NCBI GenBank assembly: GCA_021464245.1
Contig: JADCRB010000068.1
Coordinates: 1,439,297-1,503,296 of the forward strand
From: Carallia brachiata
Lineage: Eukaryota; Streptophyta; Magnoliopsida; Malpighiales; Rhizophoraceae
Reading direction: 5' to 3'
DNA: 64,000 nucleotides
Shown here piece by piece: positions 48,509 to 59,299 of the stretch (position 1 is the first letter of the stretch; each line of letters opens with the position of its first letter). The notes beneath the pieces were generated by a model that was given only the letters and a program-made list of their open reading frames with translations, did not search any database and had not been told where the DNA came from. Both the position numbers and the translations under genes were made by a program.

Positions 48509-51500
48509 TCAAGATGGTAGTTTGGCCAACTTGAGTTTGGAAAGGAGATCAGAGAATCTGCTAGGAGGATGAGATTTAGTAAAAATATCAGCAGTCTGAT
48601 CAGCAGATGAGACTGGAACCAAGCAAATAGTATTCTGCACAATGTGGTGGCGAACAAAGTGACAATCTATCTCAATATGTTTGGTCCGCTCATGAAAAAC
48701 ATCATTGTAAGCAATCTGGATGGCACTATGATTGTCACAATGAATCCGTGTGGCAGAAGAGTGTATGACACCCATATCTTGTAAAAGTCACCGAAGCCAT
48801 ATCAATTCGGATGCAGTTTCAGCGAGAGCTTGATATTCGGCTTCAGTGCTTGATCGAGCAGTGACGGTTTGCTTCTTACTACGCCAAGAGATAAGAGAAT
48901 TCCCCAAGAAGAAACAATATCCTGTAGTAGAGCGTCTATCTGTGGGATCTCCTGCCCAATCAGCATCTGAATAGGCTTGCAAATTAAGTGATGATTGAGC
49001 AGAGAAGTGAAGCCCATAAAACATAGTCCCTTTGACATAGCGAAGAATACGAAGAACAACTGCATAATGAGTAGATCGAGGTGCTGCCATTAACTGACTG
49101 ACCACATGAACAGCATATGCAATATTCGGTTGAGTAACAATAAGATATACTAGACTCCCAACTAACTGACGATAAAGAGTAGGATCCTTCAACAGTGTGC
49201 CATCAGTGGGAGAAAATTTTACATTGTACTCGAGAGGAGTAGAAGATGATTTGCTGTCACTAATACCGGCCCGAGTGAGTAAATCAGACGCATATTTAGC
49301 TTGGGACAAATAGTATCCAGTAGCATCAGAAGAAACTTCGAGTCCCAAAAAGTAATTGAGGAGACCAAGGTCTTTCATCTCAAATTGCTGACTGAGATAC
49401 TGTTTGAGATTATGAATACCCTGCAAGTCATCTCCTGTGATAATCATATCATCAACATAAAGTAATAGTAAAATGATCCCTTTAGTAGATTTGCGCATAA
49501 ATAAGGCAGTATCATAAGAACTTGAAGAAAAGCCAAATTGTTGCACAGTAGTACTAAATTTTGCAAACCATGCCCGAGGTGCCTGTTTAAGACCATAAAG
49601 TGCTCGACGAAGTCGACAGACCATGTTTGGTGGATGGTCATATCCAGGTGGTGGTTGCATATAGACTTCTTCAGTAAGATCACCATTAAGGAACGCATTC
49701 TTAACATCCATCTGAAACAACTTCCAATGTCGCACTGCAGCAACGGCCAATAAACTCCGGACTGAAGTGATCCGGGCTACAGGAGCAAAAGTCTCCTCAT
49801 AGTCAATCCCATATTCCTGAGTAAATCCTTTGGCTACCAATCTAGCTTTATATCTTTCAACTGATCCATCTGATTTGGTCTTAATCTTATAGACCCACTT
49901 GCAGCCAATGGCAGATTTACCAGGAGGTAGCTGAACTAAATCCCAAGTGTGAGTTTTTGATAGAGCCTGTAATTCTTCAACCATTGCTTGCTGCCAAAGA
50001 GGATTAGTACTGGCTTCGCGATAGGTTTGAGGTTCATATAAGGAAGCAATGGTAGAGTAAACAACAAAATCTTGAAAATGAGAAGGTAGTTTACTTACTC
50101 GGGAAGAACGACGCACAGGTGAAGGCTCGAAAGAAGACTCAGAATCTGAAGACATGGAAGGAGACTCAGAGGGAGACTCTGGATCCATAGATGGGAAAGA
50201 TACGTCAGAAGTAGCCGGTGGAACACCTGTTGAACTTGTGTCAGGATCAGGAGGGAAAGGATCTGTAGGGGAAAGCTGCATAGGGATGCTAGTATTCACA
50301 TTGTTTGACATTAATTCAATAGAAGGATCAGTAAAGAAAGATTGGGAAGAATCACGTAGCTGAAAGGAGGAAAGAGAAGAAAACATCTTATGTTCCCAAA
50401 AAAGGACATGACGAGAAACACGTAAACGTTGGGAGACGGGGTCCCAACACCGATACCCTTTATGTTCAATTCCATAACCCAAGAAACAACAGAGACGCGC
50501 ACGAGGTTCCAACTTGGTTCGTTCATGAGGCTGCAAAAGGACAAAACAAGCACAACCAAAGACTCGGAGAGATTCATAGGTAGGCAGTTTACCATAAAGT
50601 CGCTCAAAGGGAGACATATTATTGATGACTTTGGATGGAACACGATTGATGGTGAATATGGCTGTAAGAGCAGCTTCTCCCCAAAAACGTTCAGGACAAG
50701 AAGAAGAGATAAGAAGGGCTCGGATTGTGTCGAGAATATGGCGATGTTTCCGTTCGGCTCGTCCATTTTGTTGGGAGGTACTAGGACAAGAACGTTGAAT
50801 AACAGTTCCATTGTGGGAGAGAAGCTGCAAGAATTTGGAATCCTTGTATTCCATGGCATTATCAGTACGAAATAATTTGATGTTCTGAGAAAATTGAGTT
50901 TGGATCATAGTAGCAAATTGCGAATAAATATCAAACAGTTCAGAACGATTTTTCATAAGATAAAGCCATGTGTAATCATCCACAAATATCACAAAGTATC
51001 GTGATCCACCCATAGTATCAATAGGAGAAGGTCCCCAAATATCAGAATGAATTAAATCAAATGGTGCAGAAGTAACAGAATCACTTTTATTAAAAGGTAA
51101 AGCATGGTGTTTTGCAAGCTGACACGTAACACAAGATATGTCAACATCCTTAACAGAACCTAAGATACCACTAGAAATTAAAGGACTCAATTTAGAGGAA
51201 GAAACATGACCAAGTCGGGAATGCCAGAGTTCAGAGGAAACTGATACAGCACAATGATTATGAGAGAAATGAGGTAGTTTCAAGGAAACAAGTTCAAACA
51301 AGCGTCCAACTTTACGGCCTGTCCCAAGTATCTGACCCGTCTTTGGATCCTGCACACGACAACCAGTGGAAGAAAAGTGTAAGTCAAGACCAAGATCACA
51401 TAATTGACCCACAGAAATAAGGTTCAAGGAAAGATTTGGAACCAAAAAAGTATCTGATAGAGTCAAATTTGAGGTAGAGATGTGACCTGTGTGGCTAACA

Positions 51501-52645
51501 TGCATTTGAGAATTATCAGCAGTATGAATAATAGGTGCAAAAGGAGACACTTGCTTTGACGTAAAGAGTGTGTGATTAGAAGTCATATGATTACAGCAAC
51601 CAGAGTCAAAGAACCAAGATGTGAAGTTACCTGGGACAACTGATAGAGCGGAAGAGGAAGTACCGGATTGAACTAGAGCTTGTTTAAGGGTATCAAAATC
51701 AACTCGACTTAAAAGTACCGCAAGGTCAGTAGATGAATCCTCAGTGTCAGCAGTGATAGCAGTGGTAGCTGCGGCTCTATTAAACTTACCTTTGGGATTT
51801 GGTGGCTGAGGAATAGGACCTGATTGGGATTTGTTGAGTTCAGAATGTTGCTTGGCTTGCAGTTTACGGCATTCTGAGATGAGATGACCTGGCTTGTGAC
51901 AATATCGACAAATCACTTTACGAGGTGCAGAAGGAGAGGATGTGAGTAAAACTGTATCAGTAGGTGCAGTAGTACGATGAGCTCTCATAGTGGACAAACG
52001 AGTTTCCTCGGAAAGCAATTCAGCAACAACACTTTCCAAAGAAGGCAGTGGATCTCTATGAAGTAAAGAGGCTCGCACAGACTCATAATCATTAGTAAGA
52101 GCCATTAAAAACTGCATAATTCTCATTCTATCTCTATATTGGGAGAACTTAACAGCATCAGAAGGATAGTCCCATGCAGGTTCAGCAAGAGCCAATTGAT
52201 CCCATATGACATGCATTTGAGAGAGAAAGGCATTAATAGACTGACCCGGTTGTTGTTTGAGATGATAGAGGTCTCCGAGAAGCTGATACTGATGTGCTAC
52301 ATCACAAACTGAGTATCGTGATGCTAACAAATCCCAGACTTCCTTTGCAGTGCCAAACCGTCCAAACTGAAGTTTGATGCTCGGGACGCATGTATTGCGA
52401 AACCATGTGAGAATTTTATGATTGATGCTCTCCCATTCTTCAAGTTGCTCAGCAAGCTTGTCAAATTTCTCTGACGTTTCTTCCTTCTCTTTTCCCTTTG
52501 TTAAGGTAGGCCTTGAAATGGCTCCACTAACATAGCGCCACAGTTTGCGCCCCATGAGAAAGCTGTACATCTCTTGAGACCACAAAAGATAATTTGTCCC
52601 ATCGAGAACAGTGCTGATAGGCATAGAAACTTCAAACTTTTCCAT
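48509..52645 (-). pseudogene. Copia element 2 gag-pol polyprotein, one in-frame stop
   Basis: The start is taken at 52645 (MEKFEVSMPISTVLDGTNYL), where gag homology begins, although the frame is open 77 codons further upstream. Order: gag (WRYVSGAI, then W....RYS..DVAHQYQLLGDL); zinc knuckle CRYCHKPGHLISEC; protease WFFDSGCCNHM; integrase finger HSRLGHVSSSKL ... CVTCQLAK; integrase catalytic residues in IHSDIWGPS, FRTDNAMEY and NGRAERKHR; reverse transcriptase KGFTQEYGIDYEETFAPVA, YGLKQAPRAWF, YVDDMIITG; RNase H AYSDADWAGDPTDRRSTTGY, STEAEYQALA. A TGA at 48790-48788 after SELIWLR replaces an expected Trp codon. The frame then resumes without shift (LLQDMGVIHSSATRIHCDNH) to the stop at 48509. 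The integrase DDY...W segment looks about three residues short. The protein would be nearly complete but for the stop near the end of RNase H. Confidence 0.93.
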
Positions 52646-52857
52646 AATAGTAGCAAATACAATATCAAATAGTGATGAAAAAGGTAGACTTAGGTATGAA
52701 ATTTGCCAAAACAAGTCTGTATAGTTAGAATTTGCAGAAACAGACACCAAAATGGAAAGAGGACGTCGAAAAACCTTGGGAACCGGTCTGACCAGGTCAA
52801 AAATCGGCCCAGAAGTGGTTGAACCGGCTGGCCAAATCTCTGAACCGGTTCGGTCAA

Positions 52858-53075
52858 CAGATGACGTGGCAGTCAACTGATGATGTGGCAGTCAACGGAT
52901 GACGTGGCAGTCAACTGAAGTGACGTGGCAGTCAACTGAACTGACGTGTAGATGACGTGGTAATACACGTGGAAGATTACGTGGCAGGACACGTGTCAGA
53001 TGACGTGGCAACTCTGACCAATAATCTGTGGCCACGTGGCACGTGTTGCTGATGTGGCTGATGACGTGTCTTCTT
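52858..53075. promoter_or_regulatory. ACGT-motif cluster with tandem repeats in Copia 2 leader
   Basis: Twelve ACGT cores in about 205 bases (first at 52864, last at 53064). Many are GATGACGTGGCA or CACGTGGC/ACACGTGTC, which are G-box/ABRE-like and TGACG-type bZIP sites. The part 52858-52945 is a tandem array of a ~19-20 bp unit (GATGACGTGGCAGTCAACT) with variants. It lies between the 5' LTR and gag, so it would be transcribed leader as well as possible enhancer. Confidence 0.85.
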
Positions 53076-53430
53076 CAACCTTCAGATTCACCGGCGCGTG
53101 GGTGAGAGTAGAACGCCAGGCAGAATGTCGGCTTGGCGCGTGACGGCGCGTGGCAAGTCCGATGAAGATGATTTTCTGAATATGAGATCCTTGTGTCCTG
53201 TAGAACAGATTTCTGCAAGTGGATGTGAAGAAATCCGAAGAGAAGAGGGACCAAGGGCTCATCAGATTGAGAAGACGGGCCGAAATACTAAAAGATTGCA
53301 AAGGGACAGCAGCACTAGAATAGCTTCTGGCGACCGGCGACAGTGACAAGGCCGGATGAATACCACCGAAAAAATAACAATAAAAGAAAATAGATAAAAC
53401 TACGGTCTCTATCTCACTGAATTGAATTTT

Positions 53431-53442
53431 GCTCTGATACTA
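53431..53442 (-). other. Primer-binding site of Copia element 2
   Basis: TAGTATCAGAGC on the minus strand, directly adjoining the 5' LTR; one mismatch from the standard tRNA-iMet site. Confidence 0.9.
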
Positions 53443-53632
53443 TGATAAAGTGTAAGAAGAGAATAAATTGTTGTACAACTATTATTGAGAATATACACAT
53501 ATTTATACAAAGAGACTGCCTATGAAATAGAAAAGAAATAAATGAAAATAATTATATAAATTATAACCATAATAATGTCAGAATAATATCTAAAATATTC
53601 TGATATATTCTAATATTTAGAATATTCTAACA
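53443..53632 (-). repeat. 5' LTR of Copia element 2
   Basis: 190 bp, about 94% identical to the 3' LTR; differences are nearly all transitions. Confidence 0.96.
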
Positions 53633-53799
53633 GAAAGAGTCCGTGTATAACAAAATGACTGAGCTCAGAGGAGCAGCAGGACTGTTTGAGAAATATTTTT
53701 ATTTTTTGGTCAAAAAATTTATTGGACGGCAGATCACAGAATGGACAATAGTTCTCTCGTTTTTTTATAGGTCCCGTAACCGTCCCGAGATGTAAACTA

Positions 53800-54230
53800 T
53801 GAAATCTTGACACTGGAGTTTTGACAATCCGAATAATCAGTCTTGCTAGTTTGACTCAATCAAGTTTCCATTTGATGGCAAGTTTGATCAACTTATTCTC
53901 ATCTATTGCTTTCCACTGTTTCAATTTTCTTTAGTTGAATTTTCCGACTAATTTTGTCAAGTTTGCTTGCTTTAATTGGCTTGACAACGTTGACATATTT
54001 AAGAGTTTTTTATGATTCAGATTACTGTGCGTTCAAATCATTTTTCTGATTAGCTTTGCCTCTAAAGTTGGCACGGTCGGCCATGATGATTGTCAGCCGG
54101 CTAATCAATGCCAACTTTTGTTGAGAGGGCCGTGAGAGTTCATTTTCAATTAGTTGTTTGCAATTAATAGAAAGAGAAAATTGAGAAACCTATATGTGTT
54201 AAGTCAAAATAGAGGATAAGAATCAAGTGG
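53800..54230. repeat. Segmental-duplication block paralogous to 60130-60430
   Basis: Shared order: GAGTTTTGAC, ATCAGTCTTGCT, GATGGCAAGTT, CTTATTCT, TAGCTTTGCCTC, AAGTTGGCA, GGCCATG, CTAAT and ACCAACTT-type landmarks; identity moderate with indels. Confidence 0.7.
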
Positions 54231-54319
54231 GGTTTATACCTTGCCGCCCCCAGGGTAGTATAACTTTGCTTGCTGGGCTTGATCGTTACACGTTGATGCG
54301 GAAGACATTTTATTTAATT

Positions 54320-54515
54320 ATATGAGCATATGATTTTTTTTATTATATTTATATACATTTTTTTGTGCAACCACAAAAAAAAAAATATAAAATAAAAAAT
54401 AGTAATACTTTTTTATTACTTTTTATCGTTACAGTTATATAAAAAACACTCGTCGTTACACAAAAAAAACGCATGTGAATGCACTAGGAAAAAATCGTAT
54501 GTCTACCAAATTTTT
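54320..54515. mobile_element. MITE-like hairpin, family A copy 2
   Basis: The left arm (GCATATGATTTTTTTTATTA, TTTTTTTGTGCAACCAC) mirrors the right arm (GTCGTTACACAAAAAAAACG, AAAAAATCGTATG). The same design and the internal AATAGTAATA ... TTTTTATCGTT block occur in 32418-32642. Confidence 0.6.
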
Positions 54516-55250
54516 TCTTAATTTAAAAGCACAAGTGTCGCACAAGTGTTCGTGGACAGTTGAGACACTAAAATACCTCAATTAATCTAAAGCAAAAAAA
54601 AATTTAATTTCGCAATAATAGTTTTTAAATAATAACAGAATGATATAAAGGGTTATTAATAAAATTCATGAAAACAAAAACACTACACGGACGAAGCCAG
54701 AGGACGCAGCTTGGCCGCAGACAGAGAGAAAGGAGTGGTGTGTTCCATGTTGAGTCTCACCAATTTTTTTTTTTTTGAAAATTAATTTTATGTCTATCAG
54801 GGTTAAATTTAATATGTTATAGATTTAAGTACGAAAATTCGTTAGACTCATATTTATATGAGTTAAGTTTTATACGCAACAAAGAGTATATATAAAAGTT
54901 AAAGTTAATGTACAACATATCTAATTTCAATGCGTAATACGTGACTTGAAAAAAAAATTAGAAAAATGCAAAATTACCACGTTAGCCCTGTCCCAGCCTT
55001 CCGTCGTGTATCACGGCTCTCATGGAAAATCGGATATACTGATGTATGACCACTTGTAATTGAGATTTTTAAATTTATGCATGTAAGTTTTGGTTACTAG
55101 ACCAATTCAGTACTCAATATATTAAATTTCAAGTGTCATATTTTAACCGTCATATATTCTTATAGAAGTCATATTTTAATAAGTTCTATTTAATATATGC
55201 AATAAGATTTCGTCAACTTAACAATGCTAACTCATGGCCGCCACCTTGTC

Positions 55251-55258
55251 TATAAATA
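55251..55258 (+). promoter_or_regulatory. TATA box of glycine-rich gene copy 2
   Basis: GTCTATAAATAGGG, 77 bases before the ATG. Upstream ~250 bases align with the copy 1 promoter (AAGTTTTGGTT, CAATATATTAAAT, CATATTTTAATAA, ATTTCGTCAACTTA landmarks). Confidence 0.8.
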
Positions 55259-55334
55259 GGGCAGAACTGCATTGCTATTACCACACACCCACCATTTCTC
55301 AAGAAACTCATCTTTGTAACCTAAGAGCTAGCAA

Positions 55335-56237
55335 ATGGCTTCCTCCAAGTCTTTGTTTCTCCTTCTTTGTGCTCTGCTTGCATTTGTTCTCATAGTATCA
55401 GCTGAAGTTTCCACCTCATATGATAATAAAAGTACGTACAGTACCTATCTGTGGTGTGGGTGTAGAAATTTCTCAATTTTTCTCACTTCACCAGGTGCAC
55501 TTAAAGTAGGAGAGTATGCTACATATTTGTTCATACACACACACATGCGAGGGCAAATTCATATGCAAATATTTGCGACACTAAAATTTGAAATTGGTTC
55601 CATTTTATTGCTATTTTCTATGTTTACCCCAAAATTTTCATTTTAACTCCACTCAATTTTAGTTGTACGGTCCTCCACGGTTCCATTAACATGTCTTCAA
55701 GACCTAAAATAGTTCTTACCATATCATTATTGTTGTTTCAGGTCCAATGCCAAGCCTTGTTTCTGCCCATATTATGAGTACATGAATCATTGCATTACAC
55801 TCACGTTATCCTAATTAATTAATTGTTCCTTAATTATGTCGAAGAAGGTTATTATAGATATTTGTTAAACTTACATGTAAAACTTAAATTGGTTTCAGAG
55901 GAAAGCGACAAAACTAATGAAATTAAGGATGAATACGGCTATGGAGGACGATGATCCAGGAGGCGGTTATGGTTATCCAGGTGGTGGATACCCTGGAGGT
56001 GGACGCGGTGGCTACCCAGGTGGCGGATACTCCGGAGGTGGTCGTGGTGGTTATGGTTATCCAGGTGGTGGATATCCCGGAGGTGGGCGCGGTGGCTACC
56101 CAGGTAGCGGTTACCCAGGAGGCGGCCGTGGAGTAGGTTATGGTTATCCAGGCGGTGGATATCCTGGAGGTGGGTATGGTGGCTACCCTGGAGGAGGCCG
56201 TGGTGGTTACTCAGGTGGTGGTGGTGGATATCCATGA
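55335..56237 (+). pseudogene. Glycine-rich secreted protein, copy 2 (frame broken as spliced)
   Basis: Exon 1 (55335-55431) encodes the same signal peptide as copy 1 (MASSKSLFLLLCALLAFVLI, VSAEVSTSYDNK). The intron has GTACGT donor and TTTCAG acceptor, with exon 2 from 55899. Read on, the frame gives ESDKTNEIKDEYGYGGR and then TGA at 55952-55954. The glycine-rich part (PGGGYGYPGGGYPGGGRGGY and repeats, about 93 residues to TGA 56235-56237) is in another frame, offset by one extra base near 55949-55956. The Cys-rich C-terminus of copy 1 is absent. An alternative acceptor seven bases downstream (AAAG before 55906) would bring the glycine-rich frame into register with exon 1, so expression cannot be excluded. 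The DNA is a tandem array of 9- to 27-base units. Confidence 0.75.
55950..56237 (+). repeat. Glycine-codon tandem repeat
   Basis: GGTTATCCAGGTGGTGGATA-like units repeat about nine times in 280 bases. Antisense frames over it give His/Leu-rich artefacts. Confidence 0.9.
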
Positions 56238-56394
56238 AAAATCAGCATTTCTCTCTAAAAATTATCACCATAAATAATAAGGGCGAATGTTTATTAATTA
56301 ACTGTGCTTTGTTAGGGATCGCCCCTAGAAATAACTTACATATGTATAAATGGTTAGACATGTATGTAGTGGTTATGGTACCTAAAAAATGTGC

Positions 56395-56590
56395 TACGTA
56401 CGTTTGAATAAATGTGCTCCTTATATGAAATACTGAAACCTCGGAGCTCACTGTCTATTGTCCATTCCTCTATCTCGCAAAATTTTCGCCTGTTGGAATG
56501 AAAATGTCTCCTTGGCCTTTCGGAAAGAAAAGGGTACGGACATAGCTCTATACCTTTCCTAATAGCATCTTCCACGTACATATTCTGTTT
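56395..56590. repeat. 3' flank of glycine-rich copy 2, paralogous to 45170-45510
   Basis: ACGTTTGAATAAATGTGCTC, AATACTGAAACC and GGAAAGAAAAGGGTACGGAC landmarks in the same order as in copy 1. Confidence 0.75.
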
Positions 56591-58639
56591 CTTTAGATAA
56601 TTATAATTCTCGTTCATAAAAAAACAAATCACAAAGAAGCCTTAAAAACGTAAACTTCTCTATCAAACAAATTTAGTCTGACCATCACCTTTTTAAGTCC
56701 TGAAAAAAGACACAAGTTGGGTGACTCGTATCATTCAACCCACCACCGAATAAACTTCTCAATAGATTAACAAAAAGAAAAAAAGAGCTGCCCGATCGAT
56801 GGAAAGTAAAAGGATTGCCAACAAAGCCGAGACATGCCCATGGATTCCGCGAAGCCCAATAGAAGATTTCAAAGCCGATAAATATTTTGCCCCGAGATTT
56901 GTACCAATCCTACGATTCAATAATCGCTCCACCCGAATTGTCTTAGAGTGTGAAATTGATGCATTTAAGAAGAGTGACCTTATCTTATAGTTCTTCAGGG
57001 AATACTCTAGTGATTAATATTTGGATTTCAAGTAGTGGATTCAAAATTTTTTATCAGAGTAAGTAAAATTTATATACATACGCAAAAAAAAATAGTAAAA
57101 GATAGTGATATAAAATTCAGGACGGGGCAAGCTCTAATTTCAAGGGGCAATAAATTAAAATCAAGATAAATTATATTTAAATATACTTAAAATTTGTTTT
57201 TGAGAGTGGGCAAGTATGAATGGATCCGCTCATGTGGATTTCTACTTTAAACATATTAAGTTTTAATCCTAAACAGGATAGTATGAGAATTATAAAAAAA
57301 ATTATTATTTTATTGTGTAGTTCTGTCGACCCTTTTAATGAATAGAGAAAAAAAGATTTACTTTCGGCGGACTGGATTTACCTGGTAAAAATAAAGTTTT
57401 TCCCCTACTTGATGTATCGGTTCCAAGGAAATCGGAAGAGTAAAAAGTTTCATGTGCAAAAACTAAGCTTAACTAAAAAATTGTAATAAATATAAATAAA
57501 TTGATAATCAACTTTGTTTATGGACCATACAATTTATGATTTGATGATTGTTTTTAATTTTTGTGCATTTAAATATGAGATATATTACGCAAACACGCAA
57601 GGATAGACACATAGTGAATATACAGTTAATCCAACAGTTTATATATATTTTTTTTAAATTTAATACACTTTTTACAATTTAATAATTTAAATCTATATAT
57701 ACTTATTGTACTTTTATTTATATACATCTACTTAAAATTTCCGTTTAAATGTATCTCTTTCTCTCTTTACTAAAACTGTGGAAACAAATGTCCAGTCACA
57801 ACCGTATGAATTAAAACTTTAAAAGTCCGCTCGTTTTGTGGTTAGCTAGCATAATAAGTATAGCCGGTGGCGGGTCATGCATCCATGAAGTCAACTTAGG
57901 GAAGAAAAAAAAATATTGTTCTATAAATTATTTGGAGAAACGGCATACCCCCAAAGGCAAAGGCAGTAGTTTTATAAAACAGGATGTTTCAGGTTTCACA
58001 CTCTAGCGTATCTTGTTCAACTTTTTGACAACACATCTTCGCTGTTTATTTTATTTTATTTTTAATGAGTAAAATTAATTTATAATTTAATATTATTAAA
58101 ATATTATTTTTATTTTTTTTATTTAATTAAATCTTACTTATTATGTAATATAAAATTATAAGTAAATTATACTTAAAAAAAATCAAAATAAAATTTCCTC
58201 TACAATAATTACAATCCTGACTTGTTTGTTTTGCACTGTTGCTTTCCATAATTTCATTTTGGCATCAACGATTCAAGCATTCAACCAGCAAAATTCAGGG
58301 TGGAGACTTTTGAAGGATGCTACCATAGTCAACTTTTGTCAACCGTTTCACCCTCAAAGACACAGACACTGATGGCCTACCTTTTTTTCAATTTTTGTGG
58401 AGTCCTTTTTATCTTTTTTTTTGTTTAAGATTAAATTCTAATAAAGAAGGAATAGGGAGAAAAAAATATAATGTGAGTTGAATTTAAATACATTCTTGGC
58501 TAATATAATTAATAACTACTTAAATTAGTACTCAAATCTTTTACCCAATTTTCTTTTTTATGTGTTTTTTTTTGGTCAAATGAAGGGAGAAAACCTAATT
58601 AGATAACTACCAGACGAGAAAGACTAACTTCAATACAAC
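56591..58639. other. Intergenic sequence right of glycine-rich copy 2
   Basis: A 63-codon plus-strand frame at 56799-56990 has no family match; part of it (GAAGCCCAATAGAAG ... AATATTTTGCC) resembles 58948-58990, so it is probably duplicated non-coding DNA. The rest is AT-rich and blank. Confidence 0.5.
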
Positions 58640-58862
58640 CTTTCTCTAATGTTATGTTTGGTATACGAAAAAAAATTAAGAGGGAAAGAAAAGTATAATT
58701 ATTATCATTTACTTTTCTTTCTCTTCACTTTCTACACTACTCCAAATAATATTATTTTTTCTTCACTTTTTCTCGTATAAATTACTATTTACATTTTTTT
58801 TCATCATATTTTCTTTCTCTTCACTTTTCCTCATCTCTTCACACTCCAAACACACTCTAACC
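58640..58862. mobile_element. MITE-like element with GTTTGG/CCAAAC ends
   Basis: Begins GTTATGTTTGGTATACG and ends CCAAACACACTCTAACC. The interior is purine-rich on the left (GAGGGAAAGAAAAG) and pyrimidine-rich on the right (CTTTCTCTTCACTTTTC), giving an imperfect inverted repeat. Resembles common plant MITEs whose ends read GTTTGG. Confidence 0.55.
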
Positions 58863-59299
58863 GTTGCCTAGTAGCGGGGATGGCCTTTTACCCAATTTTC
58901 TAGAGACCTATAGTGGACAAAACGAGAAAGGCCCACTCCTTTCAACGAAGCCCAATAAAAGTTTTTAAGGCTAAGAAATAACTCGCCGTTACATTATTCA
59001 ACCTTTTTTTATAATTAATTAATCCATATTCACCACTTGGAGGAAAATCCGGCAATCTAAGTACCAAGAAGCGTAAAATTGTGGGCTGTACACTGCATAA
59101 GACACATGTTTTTTGACGTAGGTGATTGGCAGGAAGGTGATGATTTAATAGGCCAAATTGATCTCCGATGCTATATTAATACAATCCCGGATAATTGTCT
59201 TCAAAACCAAGGAATTACACATTAAATGTCCCAATAAGGAACGCTTTTCTCACTCAGAAGTCACATCTTATGGGTTTGAATTTGATGCTGGTGCCGTTG

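Larger units (their letters stand above)
48306..53632 (-). mobile_element. Full-length Copia LTR retrotransposon 2
   Basis: A 5327-bp element in minus orientation with short 190-bp LTRs (48306-48495 and 53443-53632), TG...CA ends and a perfect 5-bp target duplication GAAAG (48301-48305 and 53633-53637). A primer-binding site adjoins the 5' LTR and a purine tract (GAGTTTGAGGGGGCG) the 3' LTR. The LTRs differ at about 11 sites plus 2 one-base indels (near 6%), and ten of the eleven differences are transitions, so this insertion is clearly older than Copia element 1. Even so the gag-pol frame is open over 1378 codons except for one stop. A long leader (52646-53442) carries ACGT-rich tandem repeats. 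Confidence 0.97.

Noticed and set aside
52646..52876. 77-codon upstream extension of the Copia 2 polyprotein
   Set aside because: It covers the CCGGTT-rich leader and has no gag similarity; homology starts at the ATG at 52645.
55939..56235. 98-codon His-rich minus-strand frame over the glycine-rich repeat
   Set aside because: Antisense shadow of the Gly/Tyr/Pro codon array in copy 2; its composition follows from the repeat and it has no promoter or homologue.
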